34,577 bases of DNA from an uncultured Bacteroidales bacterium. GTDB lineage: Bacteria; Bacteroidota; Bacteroidia; Bacteroidales; UBA932. A program made the position numbers and the translations under genes. The DNA lies in contig ONII01000020.1 in assembly GCA_900317845.1 (NCBI GenBank), positions 1 through 34,577 of the forward strand, read 5' to 3'. The stretch's first letter is position 1, and each line of letters starts with the position of its first letter. The notes below the pieces were generated by a model, which was not told the origin of the DNA, did not search any database, and saw only the letters and a program-made list of their open reading frames with translations. Below are positions 7,625-15,374 of this stretch, piece by piece.

Positions 7625-9487
7625 TTATGCGTAAGGCGGAACTTCTTTCCGGTCGATGAGTGCGCGGAGCACCGGCAGGTAGTTTTCGTCGGCGGTGCCA
7701 AAGGCGCTGCGGATATCGGCCAGGGTGTACATGCCGTCCCGTTCCAGGATCCAGGCTTTCAGCTGCTGTTCCAGGTCCTTGGAACGGGCCGCAGCGGCGC
7801 GGCAGATATCGCATTTGCCGCAATCGGCACTTTTTTCCTGGCCAAAATAGCGCAGGAGAAAGCGGGAACGGCACTCCTGCGTCTCTTCTACATACTCCAG
7901 CATGGTTTGCACGCGCTCGCCGTAGGTGCTGCGGAGCATGCGGTAGCGCTTGGGGGAGAGCTGGACATTGCCCGGCTGCAGGCGGCCGTGCTGGAGGTAG
8001 AGCACCGTGGCATGGTCCGCCGGAATGTAGCGGATTACATGGTTCACGCTGAGCTGGTACAGCTCCTGGCGCAGCTGTGCCGTAGTGATGCCGATTCGGC
8101 GCGCAACCGCTTCTTCGTCAATGGGTTGCGCGAAGGAGAAGATGCCGGTGTACATGCGCATGAGGGCTTCCAGGAGGGCGGGCATCACCGGGTCCGGAAG
8201 CTCCACGTTGTACAGCTGCTGCCGGTCCACTTCAATCCGCACGCGGGTGGCAATATCCATGTCTTCCGCAAGCGTCCAGTGGCCTTCCCGCTCAATGTAT
8301 TTGATGGCGTAGTAGGCCGGTGCCCGCTGCAGTTTGTACTGCTTGCAAAAAGCCGGGAGGTCAAACTTGAGCATGCGGCCGATGCCGGCTTCGTACGGTA
8401 TCTCAAAGAAGATGTGCACCTTCTGGTAGATGTCCTCGATGTATTCCAGGGTGGGGAAGGAGACCTCCTCCAGCTGCCTTAGGCGGGATTGGTCCGTGCC
8501 GTTCCACAGGAGGACGGCGTAGGAGGGGAGGCCGTCGCGGCCGGCGCGCCCCGCTTCCTGGAAATAGGCCTCCGGGCTTTCCGGCAGATCTGCGTGCACC
8601 ACAAAGCGGACATCGGCCTTGTCGATACCCATGCCAAAGGCGTTGGTGCACACCATGACGCGCGTTTTGCCGCTTTTCCAGTCTTCCTGCCGGAGGGCGC
8701 GGGTTTCCGGCCCCAGGCCGGCGTGGTAGAAGGAGGCGGGGATGCCGGCGGCCCGCAAGGCTTCCGCCAGCTCCTGGGTGCGTGCCCGGCTGCGGACATA
8801 CACGATGCCGGTGCCCGGAACGCCTTCGCAGATGCTCAGGATTTGTCCAATCTTGTCCTGCGCCTTCCGCACTATATAGCTCAGGTTGGGGCGCTCGAAG
8901 CCGGACCGCAGGAGATTCTTTTCCTTGAAGCGCAGGCGGTCCATGATGTCGTCGCACACTACGGGCGTTGCCGTGGCGGTGAGGGCGATGACCGGGGCGT
9001 CTATACGGTTTCTGAGTTCGCCAATTTGCAAGTAGTTGGGACGGAAGTCGTAGCCCCACTGGGAGATGCAGTGGGCTTCGTCCACCACAATGTAGGAGAC
9101 TTTGAGCACGCTCAGATAGGCCTGGAACAGGTCTGTGTGCAGGCGTTCCGGGCTCAGGTACAGGAACTTGTAGTCTCCGTAGGCGGCGTTGTTCAGGGCC
9201 AGGTCTACTTCCCGGCGGTTCATGCCGGCATGGATGGCCATGGCCCGTATGCCCCGTTGCCGGAGGTTTTGCACCTGGTCTTTCATGAGGGCGATCAGGG
9301 GCGTGACCACCAGCGCCAGGCCCTCCTGCATGAGGGCGGGTACCTGGAAGCACACGCTCTTGCCGCCGCCGGTGGGCAGAATGGCCAGCACGTCCCTTCC
9401 TTCCAGGGCTTCCCGGACAATCTCCTCCTGCATGGGGCGAAAACTGTCATAGCCCCAATATGTCTTCAGTACCTCTTTGGGTGTCAT
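7625..9487 (-). CDS. recQ: ATP-dependent DNA helicase RecQ
   Basis: The 620-residue protein has the RecQ core in order: Walker A PTGGGKS (residues 38-44), DEAH box (136-139), the aromatic-rich loop CISQWGYDFRPNY, the second helicase domain with QEAGRAGRDG, and the RQC zinc-binding segment with CRSRF and CGKCDIC. The usual C-terminal HRDC domain is absent; only about 40 residues follow the RQC region. RecQ unwinds DNA 3' to 5' in recombination and replication-fork repair. ATG at 9487 (MTPKEVLKTYWGYD) matches the family start; an upstream in-frame start at 9544 would overlap the divergent ybaK gene. A weak -7-like box (TATCTTCG, one mismatch) lies at 9493-9500. Confidence 0.97.
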   Translation of the reverse strand: MTPKEVLKTYWGYDSFRPMQEEIVREALEGRDVLAILPTGGGKSVCFQVPALMQEGLALVVTPLIALMKDQVQNLRQRGIRAMAIHAGMNRREVDLALNNAAYGDYKFLYLSPERLHTDLFQAYLSVLKVSYIVVDEAHCISQWGYDFRPNYLQIGELRNRIDAPVIALTATATPVVCDDIMDRLRFKEKNLLRSGFERPNLSYIVRKAQDKIGQILSICEGVPGTGIVYVRSRARTQELAEALRAAGIPASFYHAGLGPETRALRQEDWKSGKTRVMVCTNAFGMGIDKADVRFVVHADLPESPEAYFQEAGRAGRDGLPSYAVLLWNGTDQSRLRQLEEVSFPTLEYIEDIYQKVHIFFEIPYEAGIGRMLKFDLPAFCKQYKLQRAPAYYAIKYIEREGHWTLAEDMDIATRVRIEVDRQQLYNVELPDPVMPALLEALMRMYTGIFSFAQPIDEEAVARRIGITTAQLRQELYQLSVNHVIRYIPADHATVLYLQHGRLQPGNVQLSPKRYRMLRSTYGERVQTMLEYVEETQECRSRFLLRYFGQEKSADCGKCDICRAAAARSKDLEQQLKAWILERDGMYTLADIRSAFGTADENYLPVLRALIDRKEVPPYA

Positions 9488-9513
9488 GGTTACGAAGATA
9501 GCAATATTTTCCG

Positions 9514-9521
9514 TAATTTTG
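9514..9521 (+). promoter_or_regulatory. Bacteroidota -7 box for ybaK, probably leaderless
   Basis: TAATTTTG ends 4 nt before the ATG at 9526. If the box acts at its normal distance, transcription starts at or next to the start codon. Confidence 0.55.
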
Positions 9522-9525
9522 CACC

Positions 9526-9996
9526 ATGGCTTTACAGAAAACAAACGCTGCCCGGCTCCTGGACGCCGCCGGCATTCCCTATACGCTGGTCCCCTATGAG
9601 GTGGACGAAGAGCACCTGGAGGCTTCCCACGTGGCGGAACAGCTGGGGGAGGACCTGGACCGGGTGTTCAAAACCCTGGTGCTCCGGGGAGACCGCACCG
9701 GGCTGTTTGTCTGTGTAGTCCCCGGTTCCATGGAGGTGGATCTTCGCGTGGCGGCCCGCATCTCCGGCAATAAGAACTGCGCCATGATTCATGTGAAGGA
9801 GCTCCTGCCCCTCACCGGCTACATCCGCGGCGGGTGCAGCCCTATCGGCATGAAAAAACCGCTGCCCACCTATATCCACGAGAGTGCCCTCCTCTGGGAC
9901 ACCATCTACGTGAGCGCCGGCGTCCGTGGCCTGCAACTCTGCCTGGAGCCGCAAGCCCTCATCGACTTTGTCGGTGCCGGCATTTATCCCCTGTGA
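9526..9996 (+). CDS. ybaK: Cys-tRNA(Pro)/aminoacyl-tRNA deacylase YbaK
   Basis: The 156-residue, full-length YbaK/EbsC protein hydrolyses mis-charged Cys-tRNA(Pro) in trans as a translation-proofreading step. Visible family features are the N-terminal NAARLLDAAGIPY, the FKTLVLRGD segment containing the conserved Lys, the central VVPGSMEVDLR, and the GGCSPIGMKK loop, which is nearly invariant in YbaK. It is a single gene between divergent recQ and convergent queE, and is followed by a 236-bp gap filled by a large inverted repeat. Confidence 0.93.
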   Translation: MALQKTNAARLLDAAGIPYTLVPYEVDEEHLEASHVAEQLGEDLDRVFKTLVLRGDRTGLFVCVVPGSMEVDLRVAARISGNKNCAMIHVKELLPLTGYIRGGCSPIGMKKPLPTYIHESALLWDTIYVSAGVRGLQLCLEPQALIDFVGAGIYPL

Positions 9997-9998
9997 TT

Positions 9999-10219
9999 GC
10001 TAAGTCGTTGACCCACAGTTTGTTCCTGTACATTCCTCGTTCAATTTTCGAACGAGGATTATGTGGTAAAACTCTGGCTAACAATAACTTGGCTGCCACG
10101 GACGGTTCTCTGGGGTTCGTGGCGGCTAATCTACTGATTTGTAGTAGGTTATATACTATTCCTCGTTCGAAAATTGAACGAGAAATGTATGGTAAATGGC
10201 TGATACTTAAATGCTTGGC
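9999..10219. repeat. 221-bp gap-free imperfect inverted repeat between convergent genes
   Basis: This element fills most of the gap between the ybaK and queE stops (9997-10232). Folding it about base 10109 aligns two arms of 105 bases with no insertions or deletions and roughly two-thirds identity by hand count. The best-matched blocks lie near the tip (10089-10103 with 10115-10129, mismatches of G-U type) and at a 22-bp palindromic core present twice, at 10035-10057 and 10161-10182. The two cores are exact reverse complements and lie 126 bp apart, so the element is also a direct repeat of two ~126-bp units. Both strands stay open and translate to related peptides (IPRSIFERG and IPRSKIERE type), which I take as a by-product of the symmetry. 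It may be a bidirectional terminator, a MITE-like element or a structured RNA. Confidence 0.8.
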
Positions 10220-10232
10220 TGTCACTCCGGGA

Positions 10233-10841
10233 TTACCGGATATGTAAGAGCTTGTGGGTTTGGAGGGAAAGGCGCCAGAGGGGGTGACGCTTCACAAAGT
10301 CGATGGTGGCCTCCAGGAGCTGCTGCCGCCGGGCGGGGTCCGGTACGTCGCAGGGCTGGAGGAAGAGGTGGCTGGCGGGGAACCCTTCCCAGGCGAGGAT
10401 TTCCTCCTCGGTGAGCGTGCCGTCATACACCAGTTTAATCTCATCGGCCTCGGTGATGGCCACTTTGCCGCGTTCCGCGTAGCCGGGAAGGTGATTTTTG
10501 GGGCTCAACGTAACCCATTGAACCCGATTTACTTCCGGCTTGTTAACGGAACCGTTGGTTTCCATATGGACGATGAAAGCGCTGAACGTGTCCAGGAGTT
10601 CGTCGTCCAGCTGCAACAGCGGCTCTCCGCCGGTGAGACAGATGCGCGGGCAGCGGTACTGCTGCACCTCCCGGAGGATCTCCTGCGCGCTCATTTCCCG
10701 GTAGGGCTTGTGGTCTGTGTCGCAGAAGGAGCATTGCAGGTTGCACCCGCTCAGGCGCACGAACACCACGGGGGTCCCGGTCCAGAACCCCTCGCCTTGC
10801 AGGGAATAGAAGATTTCGTTGACCCGGTACCTACCGTTCAT
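10233..10841 (-). CDS. queE: 7-carboxy-7-deazaguanine synthase QueE
   Basis: The 202-residue radical-SAM enzyme converts 6-carboxytetrahydropterin to 7-carboxy-7-deazaguanine in queuosine synthesis. The N-terminal YRVNEIFYSLQGEG is the QueE hallmark, and the iron-sulfur cluster motif is C33-x3-C37-x2-C40 (SGCNLQCSFCDTDH). TGGEPLLQ and METNGS follow. ATG at 10841 is preferred because this conserved N-terminus begins there; longer in-frame openings run back into queD. Its start overlaps the end of queD by 11 nt, so the two are coupled. A 5-bp stem (TCCGG/CCGGA) overlaps its stop codon. Confidence 0.95.
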   Translation of the reverse strand: MNGRYRVNEIFYSLQGEGFWTGTPVVFVRLSGCNLQCSFCDTDHKPYREMSAQEILREVQQYRCPRICLTGGEPLLQLDDELLDTFSAFIVHMETNGSVNKPEVNRVQWVTLSPKNHLPGYAERGKVAITEADEIKLVYDGTLTEEEILAWEGFPASHLFLQPCDVPDPARRQQLLEATIDFVKRHPLWRLSLQTHKLLHIR

Positions 10842-11160
10842 AGGCGGCCATGTTGTTCTCGCTTTCCCACACTTCCACCTTGTAGGCGTTCTCCACGTGG
10901 TCGCAGATCCAGCGGGCAATGTTCTCCGCCGTGGGATTGAACGGCAAAACCTCGTTCAGGTTCTTGTGATCCAGCACGCCGGCAATGTCCCGCTTGATGT
11001 GCGTAAAGTCCGTTACCATGCCGTCGGCATTGAGCGTTTCACTCTTGCAGTACACCTTCACAATCCAGTTGTGCCCGTGCAGGTCCTCGCACTTGCTCTC
11101 ATAGGAAAGGTGTAGCGCATGGGCCGATGATATCTCCAATCGTTTACAAACGTAATACAT
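10831..11160 (-). CDS. queD: 6-carboxy-5,6,7,8-tetrahydropterin synthase QueD
   Basis: The short 109-residue enzyme of the 6-pyruvoyl-tetrahydropterin synthase family converts 7,8-dihydroneopterin triphosphate to 6-carboxytetrahydropterin, the step before QueE. Zinc ligands H14, H28 and H30 are in SSAHAL and LHGHNW, with the catalytic Cys at 24. DHKNLNE and PTAENIARWI are also conserved. It starts at ATG 11160 behind a clear -7 box and overlaps queE by 11 nt. Confidence 0.95.
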   Translation of the reverse strand: MYYVCKRLEISSAHALHLSYESKCEDLHGHNWIVKVYCKSETLNADGMVTDFTHIKRDIAGVLDHKNLNEVLPFNPTAENIARWICDHVENAYKVEVWESENNMAAYER

Positions 11161-11175
11161 ACTCAGAAATTTGTG

Positions 11176-11183
11176 CAAAGATA
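11176..11183 (-). promoter_or_regulatory. Bacteroidota -7 box for queD-queE
   Basis: Minus-strand TATCTTTG, a full match to TAnnTTTG, 15 nt before the queD start and just downstream of the GNAT stop. Confidence 0.65.
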
Positions 11184-11191
11184 CGAAAAGT

Positions 11192-11659
11192 TCACAAAAC
11201 CGTTTCCATGCAGGTGTACTGCGGCTTGAGGCCCAGGGCGGCATAGAATGCTTCCGCCTCCGGGTTGCAGGCCCATACATGCAGGGTGAGGTTGTGGCAG
11301 CCCCGCTCCCGGGCATATGCCTTCACGTATTCGAACAGGGCCGTGCCGATATGCGCCCGTCGCGCCCGCTCGTCCACGCAGAGATCATCGACATAGAGCG
11401 TGGTAATCTCCTTGAGGCTGCCGCTGCCCTGGCGCTGAATGGCACAGAAGGCATATCCAAGCACCGCTCCGTCTTTTTCATAAACGAAGACCGGCGTGTC
11501 CGGGCAGGCAAAGATGTCCAGCAACTCATCGTCCGTATATTTTTTGCCAACGGCGTTGAAAAGGTCCGGCCGGCCCTTGTGATGCACCGCCAGTACCTGC
11601 CGCAGGAGCCCGTTCACGGCCTCCAGGTCCCGCGCCTCCGCTTTTCGTATCATCGTCAT
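11192..11659 (-). CDS. GNAT-family N-acetyltransferase
   Basis: The ~155-residue single GNAT domain shows the acetyl-CoA-binding A motif as a variant of RxxGxG/A (RARRAHIGTALFEYVKAYARERG), a preceding beta strand (TLYVDDLCVDE), and the C-terminal NPEAEAFYAALGL typical of the family. It transfers an acetyl group to an unknown amine; the domain alone does not give the substrate. ATG at 11659 (MTMIRKAE) or 11653 (MIRKAE) is likely. No -7 box was seen upstream; a strong terminator lies there instead (11673-11701), so expression may need readthrough from the tRNA or an unrecognised promoter. Confidence 0.88.
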   Translation of the reverse strand: MTMIRKAEARDLEAVNGLLRQVLAVHHKGRPDLFNAVGKKYTDDELLDIFACPDTPVFVYEKDGAVLGYAFCAIQRQGSGSLKEITTLYVDDLCVDERARRAHIGTALFEYVKAYARERGCHNLTLHVWACNPEAEAFYAALGLKPQYTCMETVL

Positions 11660-11672
11660 AACATTTAGGTAC

Positions 11673-11701
11673 AAAAAAAGCTTCCGTGCGGAAGCTTTTT
11701 T
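11673..11701. terminator. Bidirectional intrinsic terminator behind tRNA-Thr
   Basis: The perfect stem AGCTTCC/GGAAGCT with a 4-nt loop is flanked by seven A's on one side and seven T's on the other, so it can work on both strands. On the minus strand it starts within 2 nt of the tRNA 3' end. Confidence 0.88.
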
Positions 11702-11702
11702 G

Positions 11703-11775
11703 AGCCACTCAGGAGGCTCGAACTCCCGACCTGCGCGTTACGAATGCGCTGCTCTACCGACTGAGCTAAAGTGGC
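11703..11775 (-). tRNA. tRNA-Thr (anticodon CGU)
   Basis: The 73-nt cloverleaf on the minus strand has acceptor arms GCCACTT/GAGTGGC (one G-U pair), a D stem GCTC/GAGC, anticodon loop TTCGTAA giving CGU, and a T arm GGGAG-TTCGAGC-CTCCT. The discriminator is U and CCA is not encoded. The anticodon stem has an A31-C39 mismatch next to the loop; the other four pairs are G-C. A 6-bp hairpin (CCGATT/AATCGG) lies in the pre-tRNA leader at 11780-11797. Confidence 0.95.
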
Positions 11776-11802
11776 AAGACCGATTGTGGTGAATCGGGAC
11801 TG

Positions 11803-11810
11803 CAAATATA
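11803..11810 (-). promoter_or_regulatory. Bacteroidota -7 box for tRNA-Thr
   Basis: Minus-strand TATATTTG, a full TAnnTTTG match, about 28 nt before the mature 5' end. A minus-strand TTG lies about 21 nt further upstream (11832-11834). Confidence 0.6.
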
Positions 11811-11864
11811 CAACTTTTTTCCAAAACAATCCAAACTTTATTTGCAGAGGTTGCGGATTAAACG

Positions 11865-11872
11865 TATTTTTG
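11865..11872 (+). promoter_or_regulatory. Promoter of the flavoprotein-queC operon
   Basis: TATTTTTG matches TAnnTTTG, with TTG at 11842-11844 separated by 20 nt. It ends 17 nt before the ATG at 11890 and probably drives the whole run to queC. Confidence 0.7.
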
Positions 11873-11889
11873 CAGATAAAATTATAGGT

Positions 11890-13392
11890 ATGCGTTCGGA
11901 TATTATTGTTATTGGCGGAGGAGCCGCCGGGCTGATGGCAGCCGTAGGTGCAGCAAAAGTGCTGGCAGAAAGCGCAGAAGGAGGCACTGTAACCGTATTG
12001 GAAAAAATGCCCAAGGCGGGCCGCAAGGTCATGATTACCGGCAAGGGCCGCTGCAATTTCACCAATGTAAAAGACTGGGCCGCCTTCAGCAACCATATCC
12101 GGACGGATGTGAATTTTGTAAGCCCCTCCTGGCACAACCTTACCCCGGATGCCCTCATCGCCCTTCTCAAGGAAAATGGCCTGCGCAGCGTAGTGGGGCG
12201 CGGAGACCGCGCCTTCCCGGAATCGCACATGGCCGGGGATGTAGTGGACACGCTTCTGCGTGCCTGCACCCTGAGCGGCGTCAAGGTGGTAACGGACTGC
12301 GAGGTCAAAACCATCGACCCCACGCCCCACGGCTTTAGCCTGGACTGCGTGCAAACGTCCCGCAAACAGGTACGCATCCCCGTGGCGGACCCCCGCAAAC
12401 TCCGCCCCGGCAAGCCGGCTCCCACGCGGGAGGAAGTCACCATCGAGCCTGTAGAATATACCTGCAAAAAGCTCATCATCGCCACCGGAGGCCTGTCCTA
12501 CCCGGGTACCGGCTCCACCGGCGACGGCTACATGTGGGCAGAGGAACTGGGTCACAGCATTGACGCTTGCCTTCCTTCCTTAACCGCCCTTGTGCCAGTT
12601 GGTTACAAGGAAAAATCGCCCCTCTCCGGAGAAATCAAACAGGCCTTCCGCGGCCGCACCGTATACGGAAAAACCAAGGAGCGCAACATTGCTCCGCTCC
12701 CTTCCTGGTATCCCACCTTTGACAAACACATCGAACGCATTACCCCGCTGAGCGACCTTGGGGAACTCTTTAACGGCAACAACCTGGACAACGTCCAGCT
12801 CACCCTCTTTGTGAACGGGGAATCCGTGCAGCAGGAGTTCGGCGACATCGAGTTCACCGACGGCGGCCTGGAAGGCCCGCTGGGCTTCATGGTGAGCCGC
12901 AGGGCCGTCAAGGCGCTGGTGGACGGACAAAAAGTGAGCGTCGCCCTGGACCTCAAACCGGCCGTGGAGGAAGAAAAACTCAGTGCCGATATCCACGCCA
13001 AGTGGGAAGAGGTAATCCACGACGAACGTTCCAAAGGCCAGCCTTTCCAGAAACTGTTCCGCATCATGCTGGGCAAACTCATCCCTTGGAACCTCACCCT
13101 GGCTTTCCTGAAAACCAATTCCAAGGTGAGTGTGGACACCCTCGCCGCCGCCCTCAAAAACTGGAAAATGGACATTGCCGGATTTGTGGGCTTCGAGCGT
13201 TGCGTGGTTACCGCCGGTGGCGTGAGCACTTCGGAAATCGTGGCCAAAACCCTTGAATCCAAGAAACAGCCCGGCCTGTACTTCGCCGGAGAGGTGCTGG
13301 ATATGGATGCCGATACCGGCGGCTACAACCTGCAACTTGCCTTCAGCTCCGGCTACCTGGCCGGTGCATCCGCAGCAAAATCATTACAATAA
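11890..13392 (+). CDS. HI0933/BaiN-family flavoprotein (NAD(P)/FAD-dependent oxidoreductase)
   Basis: The 500-residue protein begins with an FAD dinucleotide fold VIGGGAAGLMAA (residues 7-18) followed by the family signature GRKVMITGKGRCNFTN. The C-terminal FAD-contact segment AGEVLDMDADTGGYNLQ is also typical. The family includes BaiN, implicated in bile-acid dehydroxylation, but most members have no assigned substrate, so function is left open. ATG at 11890 gives the canonical N-terminus directly ahead of the FAD motif. It is the first gene of a seven-gene plus-strand run; FKBP follows after 3 nt. Confidence 0.9.
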   Translation: MRSDIIVIGGGAAGLMAAVGAAKVLAESAEGGTVTVLEKMPKAGRKVMITGKGRCNFTNVKDWAAFSNHIRTDVNFVSPSWHNLTPDALIALLKENGLRSVVGRGDRAFPESHMAGDVVDTLLRACTLSGVKVVTDCEVKTIDPTPHGFSLDCVQTSRKQVRIPVADPRKLRPGKPAPTREEVTIEPVEYTCKKLIIATGGLSYPGTGSTGDGYMWAEELGHSIDACLPSLTALVPVGYKEKSPLSGEIKQAFRGRTVYGKTKERNIAPLPSWYPTFDKHIERITPLSDLGELFNGNNLDNVQLTLFVNGESVQQEFGDIEFTDGGLEGPLGFMVSRRAVKALVDGQKVSVALDLKPAVEEEKLSADIHAKWEEVIHDERSKGQPFQKLFRIMLGKLIPWNLTLAFLKTNSKVSVDTLAAALKNWKMDIAGFVGFERCVVTAGGVSTSEIVAKTLESKKQPGLYFAGEVLDMDADTGGYNLQLAFSSGYLAGASAAKSLQ

Positions 13393-13395
13393 CAT

Positions 13396-13998
13396 ATGGA
13401 CAAAAAATCGTACGCATTCGGAATGAGCGTGGCTTCCAGCTTCTATCAGCAGGGAATCCACGTAAACAACGTAGAAGACTTTCTGGCCGGCTTAAAGGCC
13501 ATGCTCACGGGCGCCCAGCCCGCTATTAGCCTGGAAGAGGCCGGTGAAGCCCTGGAAGCTTTCTACAAAGAACTGGAAGAAGAAACCACCCAGCGCGCCG
13601 CAGAAGCCGGCGCCGCCGCCAAGGCAGAAGGGGAGCAGTTCCTGGCCCAGATGGCCAAAGACCCCGAGGTAAAAGCCACCAAGAGCGGCCTTATGTATAA
13701 GGTGATCAAGGAAGGCACCGGCCGCAAGCCCAAGGCGACGGACAAGGTGTACTGCCACTATGAGGGCACTTTCCCCAACGGGCAGGTGTTCGACAGCTCC
13801 TACAAGCGCGGGGAGCCCATCGAGTTTGGCCTCAATCAGGTGATCAAAGGCTGGACGGAAGGCCTGCAGCTGATGAGCGAAGGCGCCAAGTATGAGCTCT
13901 ATCTGCCTTACAATCTGGCCTATGGCGAGAGCGGCACCCGCGGCATTCCGCCGTGCAGCGCGCTCAAGTTTGTGGTGGAACTCATTGAGGTAAGGTAA
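13396..13998 (+). CDS. FKBP-type peptidyl-prolyl cis-trans isomerase
   Basis: The 200-residue protein has a helical N-terminal FKBP dimerisation domain (residues ~1-85, Mip/FkpA type) and a C-terminal FKBP catalytic domain (~105-198) with VYCHYEGTFPNGQVFDSSY, the VIKGWTEGLQLM turn and YELYLPYNLAYGE. Such enzymes catalyse proline isomerisation and act as folding helpers. Unlike FkpA or Mip it has no visible signal peptide, so it appears cytoplasmic. Its TAA stop abuts the likely TTG start of pnuC with no gap. Confidence 0.93.
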   Translation: MDKKSYAFGMSVASSFYQQGIHVNNVEDFLAGLKAMLTGAQPAISLEEAGEALEAFYKELEEETTQRAAEAGAAAKAEGEQFLAQMAKDPEVKATKSGLMYKVIKEGTGRKPKATDKVYCHYEGTFPNGQVFDSSYKRGEPIEFGLNQVIKGWTEGLQLMSEGAKYELYLPYNLAYGESGTRGIPPCSALKFVVELIEVR

Positions 13999-14577
13999 TT
14001 GGACTGGATTCAGGTCATAGAGCTTTTTGCCATGGTGACCGGCATCGTGTATGTGGTGCTGGAAATCCTGCAGAAGAACGCCATGTGGGTGCTGGGCATC
14101 TTTACCGGCATCGCCTGTGCCGTGAGCTTCGGCGTGCAGCACGTGTGGGCGTCCATGGGCCTGAATCTCTATTATGTGGGCATGTCCGTGGTGGGCCTTA
14201 TCCAGTGGAAAAAGGCCGGCGCGCAGGTGGGGGAAGGAGAACTCCATCTCCGGAAACTCCCGAAGGCTGTGGCCCTTTGGAGCGCCGCTCTACTTGTAGT
14301 AGGCTCCGTAGTGCTCATCCAGGTGCTTCGCTTCACCCGGGATGCCGCTCCTGAGCTGGACGGTACGGTTGTCGTACTCAGCGTAATAGCCACCTGGTGG
14401 CTGGCGCAGAGCTATTTGCAGCAGTGGCTGCTCTGGATTGTGGCCGACATCCTGTCCACCGCCCTGTGCATTCAGACCGGGCAGTATTGGATGGCTGTCT
14501 TGTATGCCATGTATACCGCATCGGCCATTTACGGTTATTTTCACTGGAAGCGGAACGGTAAATTCGTGCAGGCATGA
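13999..14577 (+). CDS. pnuC: PnuC-family vitamin (nicotinamide riboside) transporter
   Basis: The 192-residue inner-membrane protein has about seven hydrophobic helices. Family signatures are NAMWVLGI near the N-terminus, SMGLNLYYVGMSVVGLIQW, and the tryptophan-rich QQWLLWIVADILST followed by YAMYTASAIYGYFHW. PnuC facilitates uptake of nicotinamide riboside, and relatives carry thiamine or riboflavin. The TTG at 13999, directly after the FKBP stop, gives a full-length N-terminus; the first ATG (14032) would cut into helix 1. It overlaps the next gene by ATGA. Confidence 0.9.
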   Translation: MDWIQVIELFAMVTGIVYVVLEILQKNAMWVLGIFTGIACAVSFGVQHVWASMGLNLYYVGMSVVGLIQWKKAGAQVGEGELHLRKLPKAVALWSAALLVVGSVVLIQVLRFTRDAAPELDGTVVVLSVIATWWLAQSYLQQWLLWIVADILSTALCIQTGQYWMAVLYAMYTASAIYGYFHWKRNGKFVQA

Positions 14578-15374
14578 AAACGCTTATCATCGATTGCGGG
14601 GCCACCAAGGCCGACTGGCTGTGCAGTGACGGAACGCAGCTGCGTACGCCGGGCTTCAACCTCTCGCAAACGCCTCGGGAGCAGCTCCAGGGCCTCCTGG
14701 ATGCCGCCGCCCAAAAGTTCCCGGACGTGGATGCGCTGTACCTGTACGCCGCCGGTCTGGTAGGGGAGCCTCCCGTAGATTTGGGTCGATGGTTCCCGCA
14801 TGCAAGCATCGCATGCGCCTCCGACATGCTGGGGGCCGCCCGCGCCGTCTGCGGCAGCCGCCCCGGTATCGCCGCCATCATGGGCACCGGTGCCAACAGT
14901 TGCCAGTATAACGGCGAACAAATCACGGCACAAGTTCACTGCGGCGGATTCATCCTGGGCGACGAAGGCAGCGCCGCCGTGCTGGGGAAAACCTTCCTGT
15001 CAGACTACCTGAAAGGCCTTGTGCCCGAAGAACTCGCGCAGGAATTTGCCCAAACTTTCCCGGCCTCCTACCCGGAGATTGTCCGGCAGGTGTACCGTAC
15101 GCCCGCACCGGCCCGGTACCTGGGCAGCCTGGCGCCCTTCGTGGTAGCCCGCTACAAGACCAACGCATACGCCAAGGAGCTGGTGGACAAGAACTTCCGC
15201 GCTTTTTTTGAACGGACGGTTCAGCAGTACGATGCCCTTCCGCTGGGCATTGTGGGCGGTTTTGGCTTTGCCTGCCGGGACATCCTGCAGGAACTGGCCG
15301 CCGAATACGGCTTCACCCTTTCCCGCATCATCGCCTCCCCGCTGGAAGGTTTAAAACTGTACCATGGCCTATAA
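14574..15374 (+). CDS. BadF/BadG/BcrA/BcrD-type ATPase, N-acetylglucosamine kinase-like
   Basis: The 266-residue ASKHA-fold protein has phosphate-1 motif IIDCGATKADW at residues 4-14, phosphate-2 motif AAIMGTGANSC near 101, HCGGFILGDEGSAAVLG in the middle, and a late adenosine loop VGGFGFA. Small proteins of this type are related to N-acetylglucosamine kinases and phosphorylate amino sugars, possibly in cell-wall recycling; the substrate is not certain. It overlaps pnuC by ATGA and recR by 11 nt. Confidence 0.85.
   Translation: MKTLIIDCGATKADWLCSDGTQLRTPGFNLSQTPREQLQGLLDAAAQKFPDVDALYLYAAGLVGEPPVDLGRWFPHASIACASDMLGAARAVCGSRPGIAAIMGTGANSCQYNGEQITAQVHCGGFILGDEGSAAVLGKTFLSDYLKGLVPEELAQEFAQTFPASYPEIVRQVYRTPAPARYLGSLAPFVVARYKTNAYAKELVDKNFRAFFERTVQQYDALPLGIVGGFGFACRDILQELAAEYGFTLSRIIASPLEGLKLYHGL

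Noticed and set aside
9834-10247. Plus-strand open frame running from inside ybaK through the large inverted repeat, and a matching minus-strand frame at 9959-10225
   Set aside because: Both frames stay open because the DNA is symmetric with a 126-bp period. The peptides have no recognisable domain or start signal.
14574-15374. Nicotinamide riboside kinase partner of PnuC
   Set aside because: The motifs are those of the BadF/GlcNAc-kinase ASKHA fold, not the P-loop NadR/NRK kinases. Adjacency alone does not support it.
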